This document shows positions 10,636 through 22,922 of a stretch of DNA of 64,000 nt, one piece after another (position 1 is the stretch's first letter; each line of letters begins with the position of its first letter). This stretch comes from Glaciozyma antarctica PI12. Lineage: Eukaryota; Basidiomycota; Microbotryomycetes; Kriegeriales; Camptobasidiaceae. The position numbers were made by a program, and so were the translations under genes. The notes beneath the pieces were generated by a model. The model was given only the letters and a program-made list of their open reading frames with translations. It was not told the origin of the DNA and made no database searches. The stretch lies in the NCBI GenBank assembly GCA_002917775.1, contig KZ627162.1, positions 214,357 through 278,356 on the forward strand, read 5' to 3'.

Positions 10636-12586
10636 ATGTCTTCCATCTACCGCCCTCTCGCAGCTTCCTTCGTCATCCTCGTGAGCCCTCCTCCTTTTTT
10701 CGCTTCGCAACCACGAACTGACCCTCCCTTCGCAGCTCCTCTCTTCCTTCCTCGCAACCGCCTTTGCTGCAACGGCCATCAACCTTGGCACCGCTGGAAA
10801 GTTTGCCGTCCTTGCGCGCTCCGAGATCACCCTCGGTTCATCAGCAACGGTCAACGGCGACGTCGGACTCAGCCCTGGTCGCTCCTACTCCCTCGACTTC
10901 CCCGTCCTCCACCTCCCTTTGACCGGCTTCGGTACGTTCCTCGAAGCAAGCTCAACATACCTGCCTAACTCTTACATCCCCCGCAGGCACCTCCTCCCTC
11001 ATCAACGGCAAGGTCTTCGCGTCCGACTACCTCGGCAGCGTCGCCATCCTCGCTCAAGCTGCCTCAGACTCTTCCGCTGCCTTCAACGCTGCCTTTGCAC
11101 AGGCTAGCTCGGCTTCGGACACTTCCAAGATGACTCTCGGCGCTGGCGCCCTCTCTGGCTCGTACACTCCTGGGTAAGTCTCTTCGCATTCTCGCTCTTC
11201 GCTCGCAGAACGCTAACTCGAGCTTCGCAGTCTCTACAACTCCGCCTCGGACATCACTTTCAAGGAGATTACCCTCGTCGGTGGAGCGAACGACGTCTTC
11301 ATCTTCCGCACCAGGTTCGTCCTCCTTTCCTCGCGCGTCTCGCGCATGAGCTGACTCGTCTCTCCAGCGGATCCATCTCTTGCTCGTCCTCCGCAAAGGT
11401 CATTCTTTCGGGAGGTGTTCAGACTAAGAACGTCTTCTGGATTGCCAACGAGGACATCACCGTCGCTTCCAAGGCCGTCTTCCAGGGCATCATGCTCTCA
11501 AGGGGAGATATCTCGCTCGGCGCCTCTGCCGTCGTCACTGGAAACGCCTATGCTCAAGGCTCCATCTCCATCAGCTCCAAGTAAGTCTTTCCCCTCCAGC
11601 TCGCCTCGCTTCGCGAGCTAATCTCGCCGCGTTCTCAGGGCCGTTCTCATGGGATTCACTCTCTCGTCGCCCATCGTCGTCGTCACGCCCTCTTCTACTT
11701 CGGTCTCCGCCTCCGCTTCCGCCACCGACNNNNNNNNNNTCTGCCACCACGGTCACCCTCCCCGGATCCATCGAGACTTCGGTCGTCACTCTTCCTNNTG
11801 GTNCTTNTNCNTCTTCCTGCCCACACTTTCTAGTACTAATGTATTCGCTCTTCTGCAGTCTCTGAGACGCTCACCGTCCAGGCTCCCATCGAGACCGCCT
11901 TTGTCACCGCCACCGCCGACGGAGTTCGCACGACCGTCGTTTCGCTCGTCACCGAGACCTCTTCAGTTGAGCTCCCAGCCAGCACTGGTACGCTGAAAAC
12001 TCCTCTATTATCGTGGTCGAGCTAACCGCCTCTCGTGTCGCAGTCACCGAGACGTTTATGGCCACGCAGACTCTTCCTGCTCCTACCGAGACGGTCACTG
12101 CCACCGCCACCTCGCTCGTCCAGCTCCCCGCTGCCACTGGTACGTCTTCAGCTTATCCATCAACAACTCCTCGCTGACTCTACTCCCTCTCAGAAACCGT
12201 CACCTTGACCGAGACCCAGCGCTCCACGATCGAGCTCGCCGCACCCGCAACAACCACTGGTGCGTTCCTTTCTTCCTCCACCTCGCGCTTCGCTAACCCC
12301 AAGCTCTCACCAGTTGCCGAATCTATCTCCATCCGAACCATCTTCAGGCCCGTCACTACCGTCATTCAGCCCGTCACTGTCACCTGGCGGCAGAACGTGA
12401 TTCAGACGACTACGAGCACGGTCGTCTGGCACGTCTTCGATGCCACGACTGGTACGTTCCCCCTTCTCTTTCAGTCGATGCGGTCGCTGATCGTTCGCGT
12501 TCTTTGCAGCAGCTGGCGCCGCTCGCACTGCCACTCCTTCCATCGTCAAGCGCTCGGGAGCGAAGAGGGTTGCCGCTTGGGAGTAG
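10636..12586 (+). CDS. Secreted DUF3494 (ice-binding-like) protein with Thr-rich modular tail
   Basis: Starts MSSIYRPLAASFVIL, with the signal peptide continuing after the first intron (LLSSFLATAFAATA). The mature part is a DUF3494 domain: INLGTAGKFAVLARSEITLG, NGDVGLSPGRS, then LVGGANDVFIFRT, AKVILSGGVQTKNVFWIAN and GIMLSRGDISLGASAVVTG. These are the hallmark strands of the ice-binding beta-solenoid family found in cold-adapted yeasts (Leucosporidium, Glaciozyma), bacteria and algae. The domain ends near 11650. After it come Thr/Val-rich exons, each ending xAxT before a phase-1 intron, then a short basic C-terminus (VKRSGAKRVAAWE). No GPI signal is seen. Likely role: extracellular ice binding or recrystallisation inhibition, or adhesion; the family has non-ice-binding members, so activity is not shown. 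An N run (11730-11739) and scattered Ns (11797-11811) interrupt the Ser/Thr linker, so that exon is incomplete. Confidence 0.87.
11730..11739. other. Sequence gap (10 N) inside the DUF3494 gene
   Basis: Ten Ns followed by six further scattered Ns between 11797 and 11811. The region codes for a Ser/Thr/Ala low-complexity linker, where repeat collapse during assembly is likely. Confidence 0.95.
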
Positions 12587-14734
12587 ACTGTGGAGATATG
12601 GACACTTGCTCATGGACATTGTTGAATAGCGCATTGTATAAGGCAGAGCCACTTGTTGAATTGTATCGTAGCTACACTACAAAAAATTGCGAACAAGGAA
12701 AGAAGCCTCGCTGCTCCGCTCCCTTTCGCGACGGCATCAATTCCTGCCTGATGATACCCAGGAAGCGAAAACGACACGTTTAGCAGCAAAGGACGTCTTT
12801 AGGGCGATTTTCGTTGTTGCAAGGGCTGTGGCGGGGACCAAGCGAAGGCGAGCGAGAATCTTGCGAAGCTGACGGACAGGACATCGGTCTGCGCTCGAAG
12901 ACGGCACACTCCCGAGCGAAGCTGCGATGAGCGATATCAATACCACTCTCTTCATCTAGCAATAAGGAGGCTGTAGGGGAAGACCTTGCGTCCTTGGGTG
13001 CCAGGACGCAGCAGCGCGCCGCTGTCACCGTTTGGTTGGTCTGTCAGGGATTGATGGAGGGAAGGCAAATTTCTAACACGGTGGGAAGGCTCTGCGAATC
13101 GAGAAAAACGCTCCCAGAAGAAGAGGGGGAAGGCGACGTCGTCGCTCACTTGGGTTTCTTAAGCAGACACTGGGTCTGTCTCAACTCGCTGAATCAGACC
13201 ACGGGTCTCCTACTCAAGCTGATTAGTTCTTATCGCCGAGCTCAACACTTGTTAGGGCGAAGGATCGGGCTCAAGTGAAGAAAGCGAGGCGCGTCTTGCG
13301 CGAACGCGGGTTAAAGAAAGAACGAGTCGAGCAGAACGTTCTCGCTCCCAGCCACAACTTCTACACAGCCTCCCCGCTCTTGAAGCGAGGCTCTCATGTT
13401 TCGAGAAGAACGAACGAGTCGGAGGAAGATCAGCAGCCCGCATCCTTGCAAGATCCAGGGAATCTGGCTTTGACCTGGCTTGGCTGCCGTGCAAGATCCT
13501 CGCTTCGAGCCTCACGAGCGACTTCTCCCATTGTTCTTCAGAGGTTGATCTCCTTGCATCTCAGCTGCCTGAAGTGGAATTTGGGAGCAGGTCGGATCGA
13601 CGCAGTTGGCCAACGGAGCGAGTGACCCGAGAACACCTCGTGCGTTGCCAGAGATTGAATTACTCTGCCCCTCGGTCGTTGGTCTTCAAGCAATCAAGTG
13701 GTACAGTACTACCTCGTTGTGCGCAAGCAGACCGTCCACCCTCCTCCGACACTCATGCAAGCCCTGCGAAGGAGCCACTTTCAGCGCCAGATTCCTCAGG
13801 CCGGCGGTCTCTCGCTCAGGGACTTTCAGCTCATTGTCTTCCGCACATCTTTCTCCTCTTTATCAACGAAATTGGATCGGCGGCTAACGGCGTGGAGCGC
13901 AGACTTGGAGCCTTTCAGTCCACCCCCCTTCGCAAGGGGCGATTTTTTGACCCTCGGTCACTACCTCGCTGGCGGTCCCGAAGCCCGTAAGAGCACTACA
14001 GGAGGGCAGAATCTGCGCCTGGTGTCCTTTCTGAACTCTCTGGGCGAGGTAGCAGCAGTTCCAGCGAAAGTAGTAGGTATCAGGACTGGGCAGTCGGCGC
14101 AGGTCGGCGCGCGAGGACGTTTCTCCTGCTCCACTTGAGGGCCGCGCGTTTGACTTGGAGAACAGCAGCGTTGACGCGCCCCCCGCCTCCCCAGGTGCAG
14201 CTCAGCGGCGACTGCTCGTCGCAGCGTGGCTCCTCTTCTTCGGCGACACTTTCTCCGCTTTCCGGCCTCGCTTCCACCGCCGACCTTCGGTCAAGCAGGA
14301 TGCTCTTGGCGCGTCGTTCTGATGAGCCGTCGATCGTAGCGAAAGCGAAGGCTGGACGACGTGGCTGTCTCTGCGTGCAGGCTGAGACATGCTGGTTTTG
14401 CGGGGTTGAGAATGGGCATTGCCCTCGGAGGCAGTTTCGCTTCATCCGCTGGCTGCCCTTGCCCAAACGAGCAGGCGGAGAACGTGAGCCTCCGAGGGGA
14501 ACTCTGGGCGCTCTGGGAGCTTCAGGCACGAGGCTGTGGAGCACTTTGAGTCGGCCGTGGAGACGAAGATCTGCGTCTCAGCAAGTCCCCAGAAGGGGAA
14601 GCAACGATCTTGGTTTGTCTTAACTTCATTAGGAGCCGGTGTACACACACTGTCTCGCTTTGAGGTCGCGTTGCCCTGTTCTCGGCGCAGGTCTCTTCGC
14701 TCCTTCCTCAGCTACCCTTTCGACACCCCCAACA
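12587..14734. other. Intergenic interval, nothing recognised
   Basis: About 2.1 kb between two secreted-protein genes on the same strand. It must hold the 3' end of the DUF3494 transcript and the promoter of the next gene. Open frames here (for example 13574-13990 and 14135-14623, +) lack intron signals and known motifs and overlap one another in several frames, so I do not call them genes. Confidence 0.5.
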
Positions 14735-17190
14735 ATGCTGCCAGCACTTCTCTCGTACGCGCTGTTTTTCGGATCATTCCTGCGAATTACTTCGGCGCAG
14801 TCCTGCGCTGCGATCCCCTCAAGGGAGTGAGTTCTTCTTCCTCTCGTTCCTGAGTCTCCGCTGATTCTTTCCCCTCAGGATCGTGCTTCTGCCCGACGGC
14901 TTGGCCAACGCCTGCTGTCCTTTCCCCGGTCCCCCATGCCCCCAATCCACCTTGATCTCGTACACCGCCTTGACGGTCACGATGCGCTGCAGTTCGACCG
15001 TTTCGCTTTTCGTGCGAGCGTTGCACTGCGCCAACTCCATCAACGACCCTACGACGACTTCCACTTTCCGCAAAACTAGGACTGCCACTCTCCAGACCAC
15101 CGTCTCCACTCAAACCATCTCCCCTGCGACATCGCTTCGAACCACCACCCTCGAAAGCGTCACTACCCCCTCCCTCTCCATCTCCACCAGCATCCTTCGC
15201 AGCGAGACGACACCTCCTCTCTCGATCATCTTCTCGACGGTTACGGAAACTCAGACGTACCCCACCAGCACCGAGGTCTCGACGATTCTCTCGACCAGTG
15301 AGTTTTGGGCGATGTTCTGAGGAGGAGGGTCCCCAGCTGACGCTCGCTCCTCAGCGACGCCAATCGAATCGACTCTCTCTGTCACCATCTCCTCGGCCAC
15401 CACTCCTCCTACCGCCACCGAAACCTCCGTCGTCCTCTCAACGACAGTCCCTCCCACGTCAATCGAGCTTACGACCACCACCGAAACTGCGGTCCCAGCG
15501 ACAAGCACCGTCCAAGAAACCTTCCTCGCAACGATCACTCCTGAAACCTCCACTCGGTATTTTAGCGTTACCGAGACGTCCACTCCGTCGGCAGTCACGA
15601 AGACGGACATCGAATCCACCACGGTCATCCCGCCTATCTCGGTTCTCACCAGATTCGCCAACTTCCGAACGACTATCACGCGCCGGACGACCGTCACCCC
15701 TGCTACTTCGACGTCTACCGCCGTTTTGACGGTTACGACGGGTGAGCAGTCTCAAACTCGCCGAGACGCTCTCGCTGACCTGGCTCGACCGCAGGAGTTG
15801 CGCCTTGCCAAATCGCACGAATGGTTCGCTCCTCCTCCTTTTTTACCGTCGATGAAGAGCTGACGCATCCTTAACAGTTGTTCCCGCCTGGCTGCTGTCC
15901 AAACGCCTACCTCGCAGCAGCGACCCGCATTCCCGTCGATCAGCTTCGCCGCCGCGATCTCCACCCACGCGCACTCGCTTCTACGACCATCTCTGCCACT
16001 ACCACGCTCACTCAATCGCGCACTGCGACGACGACGCTGACGACGCAGACTTCGGTTATTACGACGACAAGATTTAGTGCGGCGCCTACTCCTCTTACAA
16101 CGTGAGTTCCCGCTCCGTTCTTCACTGCTACTGGCTTATTTGCTAACCCGCTTGGTATTGCAGAACGACCACTACGTTGTTTGACGCGGCTCCGACTCCT
16201 TTGTCAACGTGCGTTCCCTCTTTCGCTTCGACTATGAATCCCGAACGAACCCTGACGCCGATTTTTGCAGGACGATCACTACCACGGTCAACACTCTCGC
16301 TACTCCTCTCACCACTACCACGACGACGAATTTCAGCGAAGCGGCGACTCCTGTTTTCTCCTCGACGACGACGGAATTCTCGGCCGCTGAGACTCCTCGC
16401 ACGACGTGAGTGGCGTTTCTCCCCTCCTCTCCTCCTTCTTTCCCTTCTCCCCTCTGGTTTGCCAGACTCCCTTCGTCAAGTATTGTCCACGACGCTTTTC
16501 TCCTCATCGTCTCGTTCTTCAGCTCCGCCAGCTTTCCGAGAATCATTTTATCGCTCTTCGCACAACTGACCCCTTACCTCCGCAGTGCCGAAACCACCTC
16601 ATTCTTCGAAGCTCCCACCCCTCTCACCACCTCCACCAGCACCACCACCACCTTGGACCCCACCCCCCTGTCCACGCAGACCACCATCATCTTCACCGAA
16701 GCTCCCTCCCCGCTCACCACCCTCACCATTACCGATTCCACCACTCTCCCCGTCCTCACCATCCGCACTACTACCACCACATTTTCGACCGTCGACACGC
16801 CGCTCACTACTACGACTCAGACGACTACGCGCCGAATGAACGTCGGAGTATACACCACTCTCACTTCGGTAGTTCCGACGCCTACCACCGTCGTAACTAC
16901 GACGTCATTCGCGCAAGCTACCGCCTGTACCACTTCCGTACGCTCTTCTCCCTCCCTCCCCTTTCCTCTCGCTGACTTGGGCTCGTGAAGACGCCGTCTA
17001 CGCTCGCGGTTTGTTTTGTAGGAAGGACGCTCCAGAACGCTCACCGCGTAGAAGTGAGAGCTGCTATTGCTGTGCGTCTTTCTTATTCTTCTGAGGGTGG
17101 AGAGCTGATGCGTGCGTGTAGAGGTATAAGGCGAATGGGGCGAGTTGGGTTATTGCGGATTGTGGATCGGCGGGAAGCTTCTTTGTTTGA
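14735..17190 (+). CDS. Secreted Thr-rich protein with 15-residue repeats and C-terminal DCGS signature
   Basis: Starts with a clear signal peptide (MLPALLSYALFFGSFLRITS) followed by SCAAIPSRE. After a 50-nt intron a first Cys module reads ANACCPFPGPPC. A long Ser/Thr/Pro/Val-rich stalk follows, then a second module CQIARM, intron, GCCPNAYLAAAT (about 15790-15920). From about 16000 to 16840 the protein is a near-perfect 15-residue repeat, consensus xTTTxFxEAPTPLTT. One repeat is a 45-nt mini-exon (16164-16208) and three form a 135-nt exon (16271-16405), both bounded by phase-2 introns. The C-terminus is VRAAIA, intron, then YKANGASWVIADCGSAGSFF plus V. The paralogue at 46312-48760 shares all these modules. 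I know no named family for it. A heavily O-mannosylated cell-wall or extracellular protein is inferred; no GPI signal is seen. Confidence 0.75.
16053..16840 (+). repeat. 15-residue (45-nt) Thr-rich repeat array in coding exons
   Basis: At least nine units can be aligned without gaps: ITTTRFSAAPTPLTT, TTTTLFDAAPTPLST, TITTTVNTLATPLTT, TTTTNFSEAATPVFS, STTTEFSAAETPRTT, AETTSFFEAPTPLTT, STSTTTTLDPTPLST, QTTIIFTEAPSPLTT and TTTTTFSTVDTPLTT. The three introns in the array fall at the same codon position (AC|GTGxGT, phase 2), so exons are multiples of 45 nt. Confidence 0.88.
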
Positions 17191-17736
17191 GGTGTTTAAG
17201 GGAGTGTGATGGGTTACTTCTGTATGCGTGGTTGAGGTGACAAATGGAGTGGTAGATTTGCAAGGCTGTATCTGGAAGACGAAGAGGAGGAGCGAGATTG
17301 GAACCGAGATCTTCGCACGACCACTTCTTGCACCTTGCTCTCCACGGATCTCTCAGCATGTCGCTTCGGGATTAAGCTGAGAAGACTGGAGAACAGAAGA
17401 GAGACGTCTCCTGCTTCTTGCGAAGCGTCGACGACATTCCGCGGGCGCCAGAGTAGTTTGTGGCGAGCTGGTGAGCTGTCCACTGAGCTCGCGGATCGCC
17501 TCGCAGGGACTCTCGGTACGACTAGGAGCAAGGGAGGGACTCTATCGACTCCGTCCACCGAAAGAAGCGACTCCCCCTCCCTGCCCAAACTCCCTCTCTC
17601 TGAGCCCGGGGTGAGTCTCCCACGCTGCCTAACAGCTGCGGCAACGAGCTCTTGCACCTTCCTCCCTCGTTCCTCAACGCCCAGCTCGCTCTCGGCACCT
17701 TCAGCAACAGCACTGGCACCAATCCACTTCCTCCGC
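17191..17736. other. Intergenic, 3' flank and promoter
   Basis: About 545 bp between the Thr-rich gene and the NAD(P)HX dehydratase gene. A purine-rich stretch at 17280-17325 (GAGGAGGAGCGAGA and GAACCGAGATC) resembles the flank of the relic at 34790-34825. The frame of the next gene stays open upstream of its chosen start, so a longer N-terminus cannot be excluded. Confidence 0.5.
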
Positions 17737-19236
17737 ATGACAACTCACAAGCAGGTGCGCCTCCGCAGGCCGGAGCTTCAGCCGAGCTCATCCTCTCGCC
17801 AACAGATCCTCGCTCAGTGCAAGAAGCTAATCCCACCGCTCACGAAGGAACTGCACAAAGGACAAGCGGGTGCGTATGGTGGAAGAGAGGGAAGGGCGCA
17901 GCTGATGTTTGGGATGCAGGGCGTGTGGGGGTGCTGGGTGGATCCAAGGAGTGAGCTCTCTGCGCTGGCCAAGGGTGGAAGAGAGCTTATGCGCTTCGGT
18001 GGAAGCTATGCAGGTGCTCCGTACTTTAGCAGCATGGCAGCTTTGCGCGTGGTACGCTCATGAGGGAGGTGTAGAGGACCCCCACACTCACCTCATCTCG
18101 CCGCAGGGAGCCGACCTTGCGCACGTTATATGCGAGCCTTCAGCTGGTCGTACGTTCATTATACTGCTTCGAAGGACAGCTCTGAGCTCGCAACAGTCGT
18201 GATCAAGACCTACTCGCCCGACCTGATCGTCCACACCGACCTCACCGAGGACTCGTCCGTCCTCTCTCTGCCTACCCTCCGACGCAGTGTGCTGACCTCT
18301 TACGCAGGACCGAAGAATCCGTCACCACCCTTCTTCAATCCCTGCTCCCCCGCCTCCACACCCTAGTCATCGGCCCCGGGTACGTCCTCTCCTCACACCT
18401 CGCACCTCTTCGCTAACCCGACCCGCAAGCCTCGGCCGCTCTCCCTCTATGCAAATCGCCGCCCGAACCGCCATCACTCTCGCCCGCTCCAAAGGCCTCT
18501 ACATCATCATCGACGCCGACGGACTCTTCCTCGTTCAATCCGACCTCAACCTCGTCCGCGGCTACGCGCGCGTGGTCCTCACTCCCAACGTCGTAGAATT
18601 CGATCGCCTCCTCGACGCTGCTGTACGTTCCTCTCCCTCCCCTCTTCCTCCGCTAAAGTTCTTCGCAGGGAATCGACCCCACCGCCGATCCCTCCCAGCT
18701 CGCCCTCCTTCTCTCCCGCGCTCTTCAAGGCGTGACGATTTTACAGAAAGGCTCCGTAGACCGCATCACGAACGGGCACGAGATCCTCCTCTCCGAAGTG
18801 CGTGGGAGCGAACGGAGGTGTGGAGGACAGGGGGACGTACTCAGTGGAGCGGTGGGGACGTTCCTCGCTTGGGGGAAGGCTTATGAGGAGGATAATTCGT
18901 GCGTTCTTCCCTTCTCTGCGAGCGAGGATCCGCTGATGGAGAAGTAGGCACGCCGACCCGATTCCCGCGACGCGTATTCCCCTGCTAGCAGCCTACGCCG
19001 CCTCGACTCTCACGCGACATACCTCGCGCCTCACGTTCGCTCGGAAGAAGCGGTCGATGCAGACGAGTGACATGCTCGAGGATGTGGGAAATTCGTTTGA
19101 GCAGGTCTTTGGGGATGAGGAGGTGGGGAGGAGGAATGAGTTGAGGTGGTCTGGGAGGTGGAAGTCGTTTGAAGAGGGTGGGGAGAGGGAGGTTGAACGG
19201 GTTATGAGTGGGGAGCCGGAGAGTTATGTGAAGTAG
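17737..19236 (+). CDS. ATP/ADP-dependent (S)-NAD(P)HX dehydratase
   Basis: Repairs damaged NAD(P)H hydrates (YjeF C-terminal / CARKD family, ribokinase-like fold; Ykl151c in baker's yeast). The start is the ATG at 17737 ([15 protein letters not shown]), though the frame is open further upstream. Recognised blocks: [25 protein letters not shown] then, after an intron, [97 protein letters not shown]; and the catalytic-loop [18 protein letters not shown]. This order and spacing are those of the family. Six or more short introns. The protein ends SGEPESYVK. It converges with Dnm1, 117 bp apart. Confidence 0.93.
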
Positions 19237-19353
19237 TGGAGAGGTCTGGAAAGAATTTGTAACGAGCTTGGGATGGACGCGAGTCTGGAGAACGAGCGAC
19301 GGACGATGCGGAAGAAAGATGGATTCCTGCTCTGATAACTCGCTCCTCCCAAA

Positions 19354-22300
19354 CTATAGCACCTCCGACAGCGTCTGCGCGTTCGTCAGCCCCCGCCGCG
19401 AGAAAGGGAAGGTAAATAGGGACGCACTGAGAACGCCTCCTTGTACGCCTGCAACAGACTCTTGATCCGTGTCCTCTCCGCCGTAAGCCCCTCGTCCTCG
19501 TAGAGCAAGTCCTCGAACAAGCTCTCCTTGTACAACGACGCGACGAGGCGGTTCTGCACCGACTCGCGCGAGAAGTTGACGAGGAGGTCTGCGCGTCGTC
19601 AGTTCCGTACCTGTGAGAGAGGGGGGAGAAGACGCACGCATGATGGCTTTCGGGACAAGGTCTTGGATCGTTTGTCGTACGATGGAGAAGTAGGAAGCGA
19701 TGAGGGCCCGAATGAGGCTCGTCTCCATCTCTTCCCGGTCCGTCAGTCCATTCCCCTGCTCCTGCATCGGCGACTACATCCCATCAGCTTCCCTCCCCCC
19801 TTCAAAGGAAAGAAAGGACGACTCACCGCCTCGAGATGTTTCTCCAAGCTCTTCATATCAAACGCCGCTGCGTTCCCCTCCAACCCCCTCCTCCCACTAA
19901 GCGGGTTATCTCCCCTCTCCTTCCCAATATCCGGCAAGCTAGCCCTCTCATTCCTCTGCCCTGGAATCCCCATCTCGCTCCCCCCAAAGAAGTAGTTCAA
20001 GAAACTCTCCTTGGCACTCGCCGAGCTGGGAGAAGACCCGTACGGCGAAGCGAAAGGGGGGATCCCCCCGCCACTTTGCGCGACGGCGAGGTGTGCGGTG
20101 GAAGGGGCGGCCGGGCGGGAGGGAGCGGCGAAGGAGGAGCGGTCGTGGATCGTTGAAGAGGTGCTGCGGTGCTTGGGGTCGTGAATCGGTTTCGAAGTCG
20201 AGGGACGGCCGTTGGGGATGATGAAGGCGCGGTCGTCGTCGTCTTCTGGGCCCGAGACGGATCGGTCGGGGTCGTCGTCCGACATGGCCTTCGTCGCACG
20301 CAGTTAGCTACCACGCTACACCCACACCGCGCAAAGAAAACGCACCTTCTTTGGTCCCTCAAGCAAAGCCTGCCTCCTCGCGTGCGCCTGTCTCGTAGAC
20401 TCCTGCGCCGCCGCCGCCGAACCGCTCACAAACGCCGGGTGGTTCGTGTTGATGTACGCCGCCTGGATCGCGATGAGGCTCTGCACGTACTCCGACGTCG
20501 GGCCCAGTCGCTCGCGGAGGAGCTCCGAGACGACCTCAATGAGTTGAGCGTGCAGGCGGGGGTAACGTTGAAGTTCCTGCGGTGCGATGTCAGGCGCGTG
20601 TTGAGAGGACGAAAGAGGAAGGACGAACAGCAGAGGTGCAGTTGTGGCAGATCTTCATGAGCTCCTCGTACACCAGCTCGACGCAGCGAAGACTTGGAGG
20701 TTCGAGGAGCTTAATCTGAGGCTTGACGAGGAGGTCGAACGCGACTTCGGGGACAAAGAGGCTCGGGCGCGGTCCAGTCGAGTTGCGAATGGCGGTGCGA
20801 ATGTCCTGAACCGTGAGGTTGTGCGTCGGGTTGATGCTCTCGAGCGCGTGCCCGAACACGTCGTTGAAGATGTAGTAGATCCGGGCTCCGCCGCATAGCT
20901 CCTTGGTCGAGATCTCGAGCGAAGTTCCGTCGATCGAGGCGACAAAGTCCCGCACGAATTGGGTCATGAGCTTGAGGATGAGCGATCCGCGGTGCTGCTC
21001 CCCGAGGAAGGTCGAGTCGCCGAACGCGTTGAGCTCTTGCTGCGTCTGACCCATGAGCGTGTTGAGGCGCGCCTTCATGTCGGGGAGCTTGTCGCGAATG
21101 TGGTTCATGAGGACCTGCGCGCGCGGTCAGCATGTCCCTCCCTCTTTGCGACGAACGCGACGCACCTGGTTGAGCGTCTTGGCGAGGAACCTCGTACCGC
21201 ACCGGTGAGCAATATTCCGGTAGCCAGCGTGATTCCTGAAGAACTCGGTCTCCGTCTCGAGCTGCTGGTCCATCGGCTTGTTGCTGTTGATGTCCTGCTG
21301 ACTCCTCCCGACGACGCCGATGAAGCCAAGCTTGAGCGGGTACACGCGACCGGTCAGGATGTCGAGCGCGTTCGTTCCAGCGTCCATAAGGTCGAGCTTG
21401 GTGAGGACACCAATCGTGCGACGGCCTTGAGGGTCGACGTTGCGGGCGAGCTTGAGCGATTCGGAGTTGGCGAGGTCGACGTTGGCGGGGGAGATGGCCA
21501 GGATTACACTGAGTGGAAGAATTAGCACGGACACGCCGGAGGAGGAGCGAACGCACCAGTTGGGCTTGGAAATGTAGTCCAGGACGAGGTTGCGAATCTG
21601 ACGTTCGATGTCGGTGGGCTGGTCTCCAACGGGGATCTTGGTGAGACCGGGCAAGTCGACGAGGGTGAGGTTAAGAACGTTCGGCGAGTGAATCTCTGCA
21701 GCGTGCAGCATCAGCTATCCTGCTCTCCCTCGAGCAAAGCGTCCGAAACGCACTGAGGTGGATAGGCAGACGCGAGATGCCCTTGTTCCCTCCCGCAACC
21801 CGAAGCGTCTCATTCTCAATCTCCTTCCTAATCTCTTCGAAATCGTAGAACCGCTTGTCGAGGTGGAGGAACTCGCCGTACTCGACGGGCGGGAGCGGAG
21901 TGTCGGAGGGGGTCGAGTAGGCCGGATTGGAGGAGGAGGAAGGGGGAAGAGGAGCGGGAGTGTGGACGAGTTGGAGGACGAGAGGGCGGCGTGTAACGAT
22001 GCCTTGACCACGAGGGAGGAAGTCCTTGCCGACGATACTGCGTTACAAGAGGTTAGCCAGCGCGAGGAGAGGAGGTTGCGGCCAGGGACGAACGTTTCGA
22101 GGACCGACGACTTGCCACTGCTCTGGGAGCCGCTGTGGTGTGGGGGAGTTGTCAGTACTCCTGGATTACAGCTAGCAGGGCTCTAGCGAAGCTCACACTG
22201 TGACAATCTGAGGGAGGTCGACCGTCTCACCTCCAATCGCGCTGAAGGCTGTTGTGGCAAACTCGTCGTCAGCTCTGTCCTGCCCTAGCTTCAGTTGCCC

Positions 22301-22507
22301 ACCAGCTCGTTTCAACAGAGCCCCCTTGAGCTGCCCGCGCGTAGAGAACGCGGGACAGCTTCCCTCCTCCCCAGCTCAGCCCGACCTCCGAGTGACGCCC
22401 AGTGCCTCCTCCTCCGCCTTTCCTACCGGTACCCCACCGACGCCACCACGTGCAGCAGACTCACTGTTCTGGAGCCGGTTCACGACGCTGATCAAGTCAG
22501 AGTCCAT
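19354..22507 (-). CDS. DNM1: Dynamin-related GTPase Dnm1 (mitochondrial and peroxisomal fission)
   Basis: Starts [14 protein letters not shown]. Shows the G1 P-loop [12 protein letters not shown] (split by introns), G2 [17 protein letters not shown]3 [13 protein letters not shown] and G4 [15 protein letters not shown]. Dnm1 rather than Vps1 is indicated by [18 protein letters not shown] and [19 protein letters not shown]; Vps1 has a different version of both blocks. Middle domain: [21 protein letters not shown] Ser/Pro-rich B-insert around 20285-19800 contains [10 protein letters not shown]. The GTPase effector domain is at the C-terminus ([19 protein letters not shown], then [14 protein letters not shown]). 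A Ser/Pro-rich insert (about 21880-21950) sits after the G2 region. Dnm1 polymerises on outer mitochondrial and peroxisomal membranes through a Fis1-type receptor. The gene is divergent from the TBC gene. Confidence 0.94.
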
Positions 22508-22922
22508 CTTGGTGCCGTGGTCGCGAAGGAGGGAGGAGAGGGAGGAGGGGACGAGCTCGTCGAGTCGGACTTTCGTGAGTGTATCTGCCTGGTCTGGTGG
22601 CTGAACGTTTTGCTTTCCTCTTGCTGCTGTTCTGAAGGTGGCTGTTGGAGAAGAAAGAAGTCGTCGTCGGCGTCGAAAGGACGACGGCGTCACGAACCCG
22701 GCAACTTCGAGGCCACAGGACAGTCGAGGGCCAGGGGGGCGGTCTCCTTCCGCCTCTCAGCGCTCAGCCTCGCTCTCTTCCATCCTCGCAGGGTGCCCAG
22801 TCTGCTCCTGAACAGCTCCAAGGAACGAATAAGGACGACCGCCACTCGCTAGGCCCACCCCGACCTCTGCTCCGTTCTCCGAGGCCAACTACTGCTCCGT
22901 CGTCTCGACTGGGACGCCCCAG
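22508..22922. promoter_or_regulatory. Shared divergent promoter of DNM1 and the TBC-domain gene
   Basis: 415 bp between two divergent start codons with no gene. No TATA box is evident. CT-rich runs sit on both sides, as expected of fungal start regions. Confidence 0.5.

Noticed and set aside
10636-17190. Idea that the surface-protein block is a biosynthetic or effector gene cluster
   Set aside because: No enzymes, transporters or regulators accompany the two genes; a shared composition of secreted proteins is not enough.
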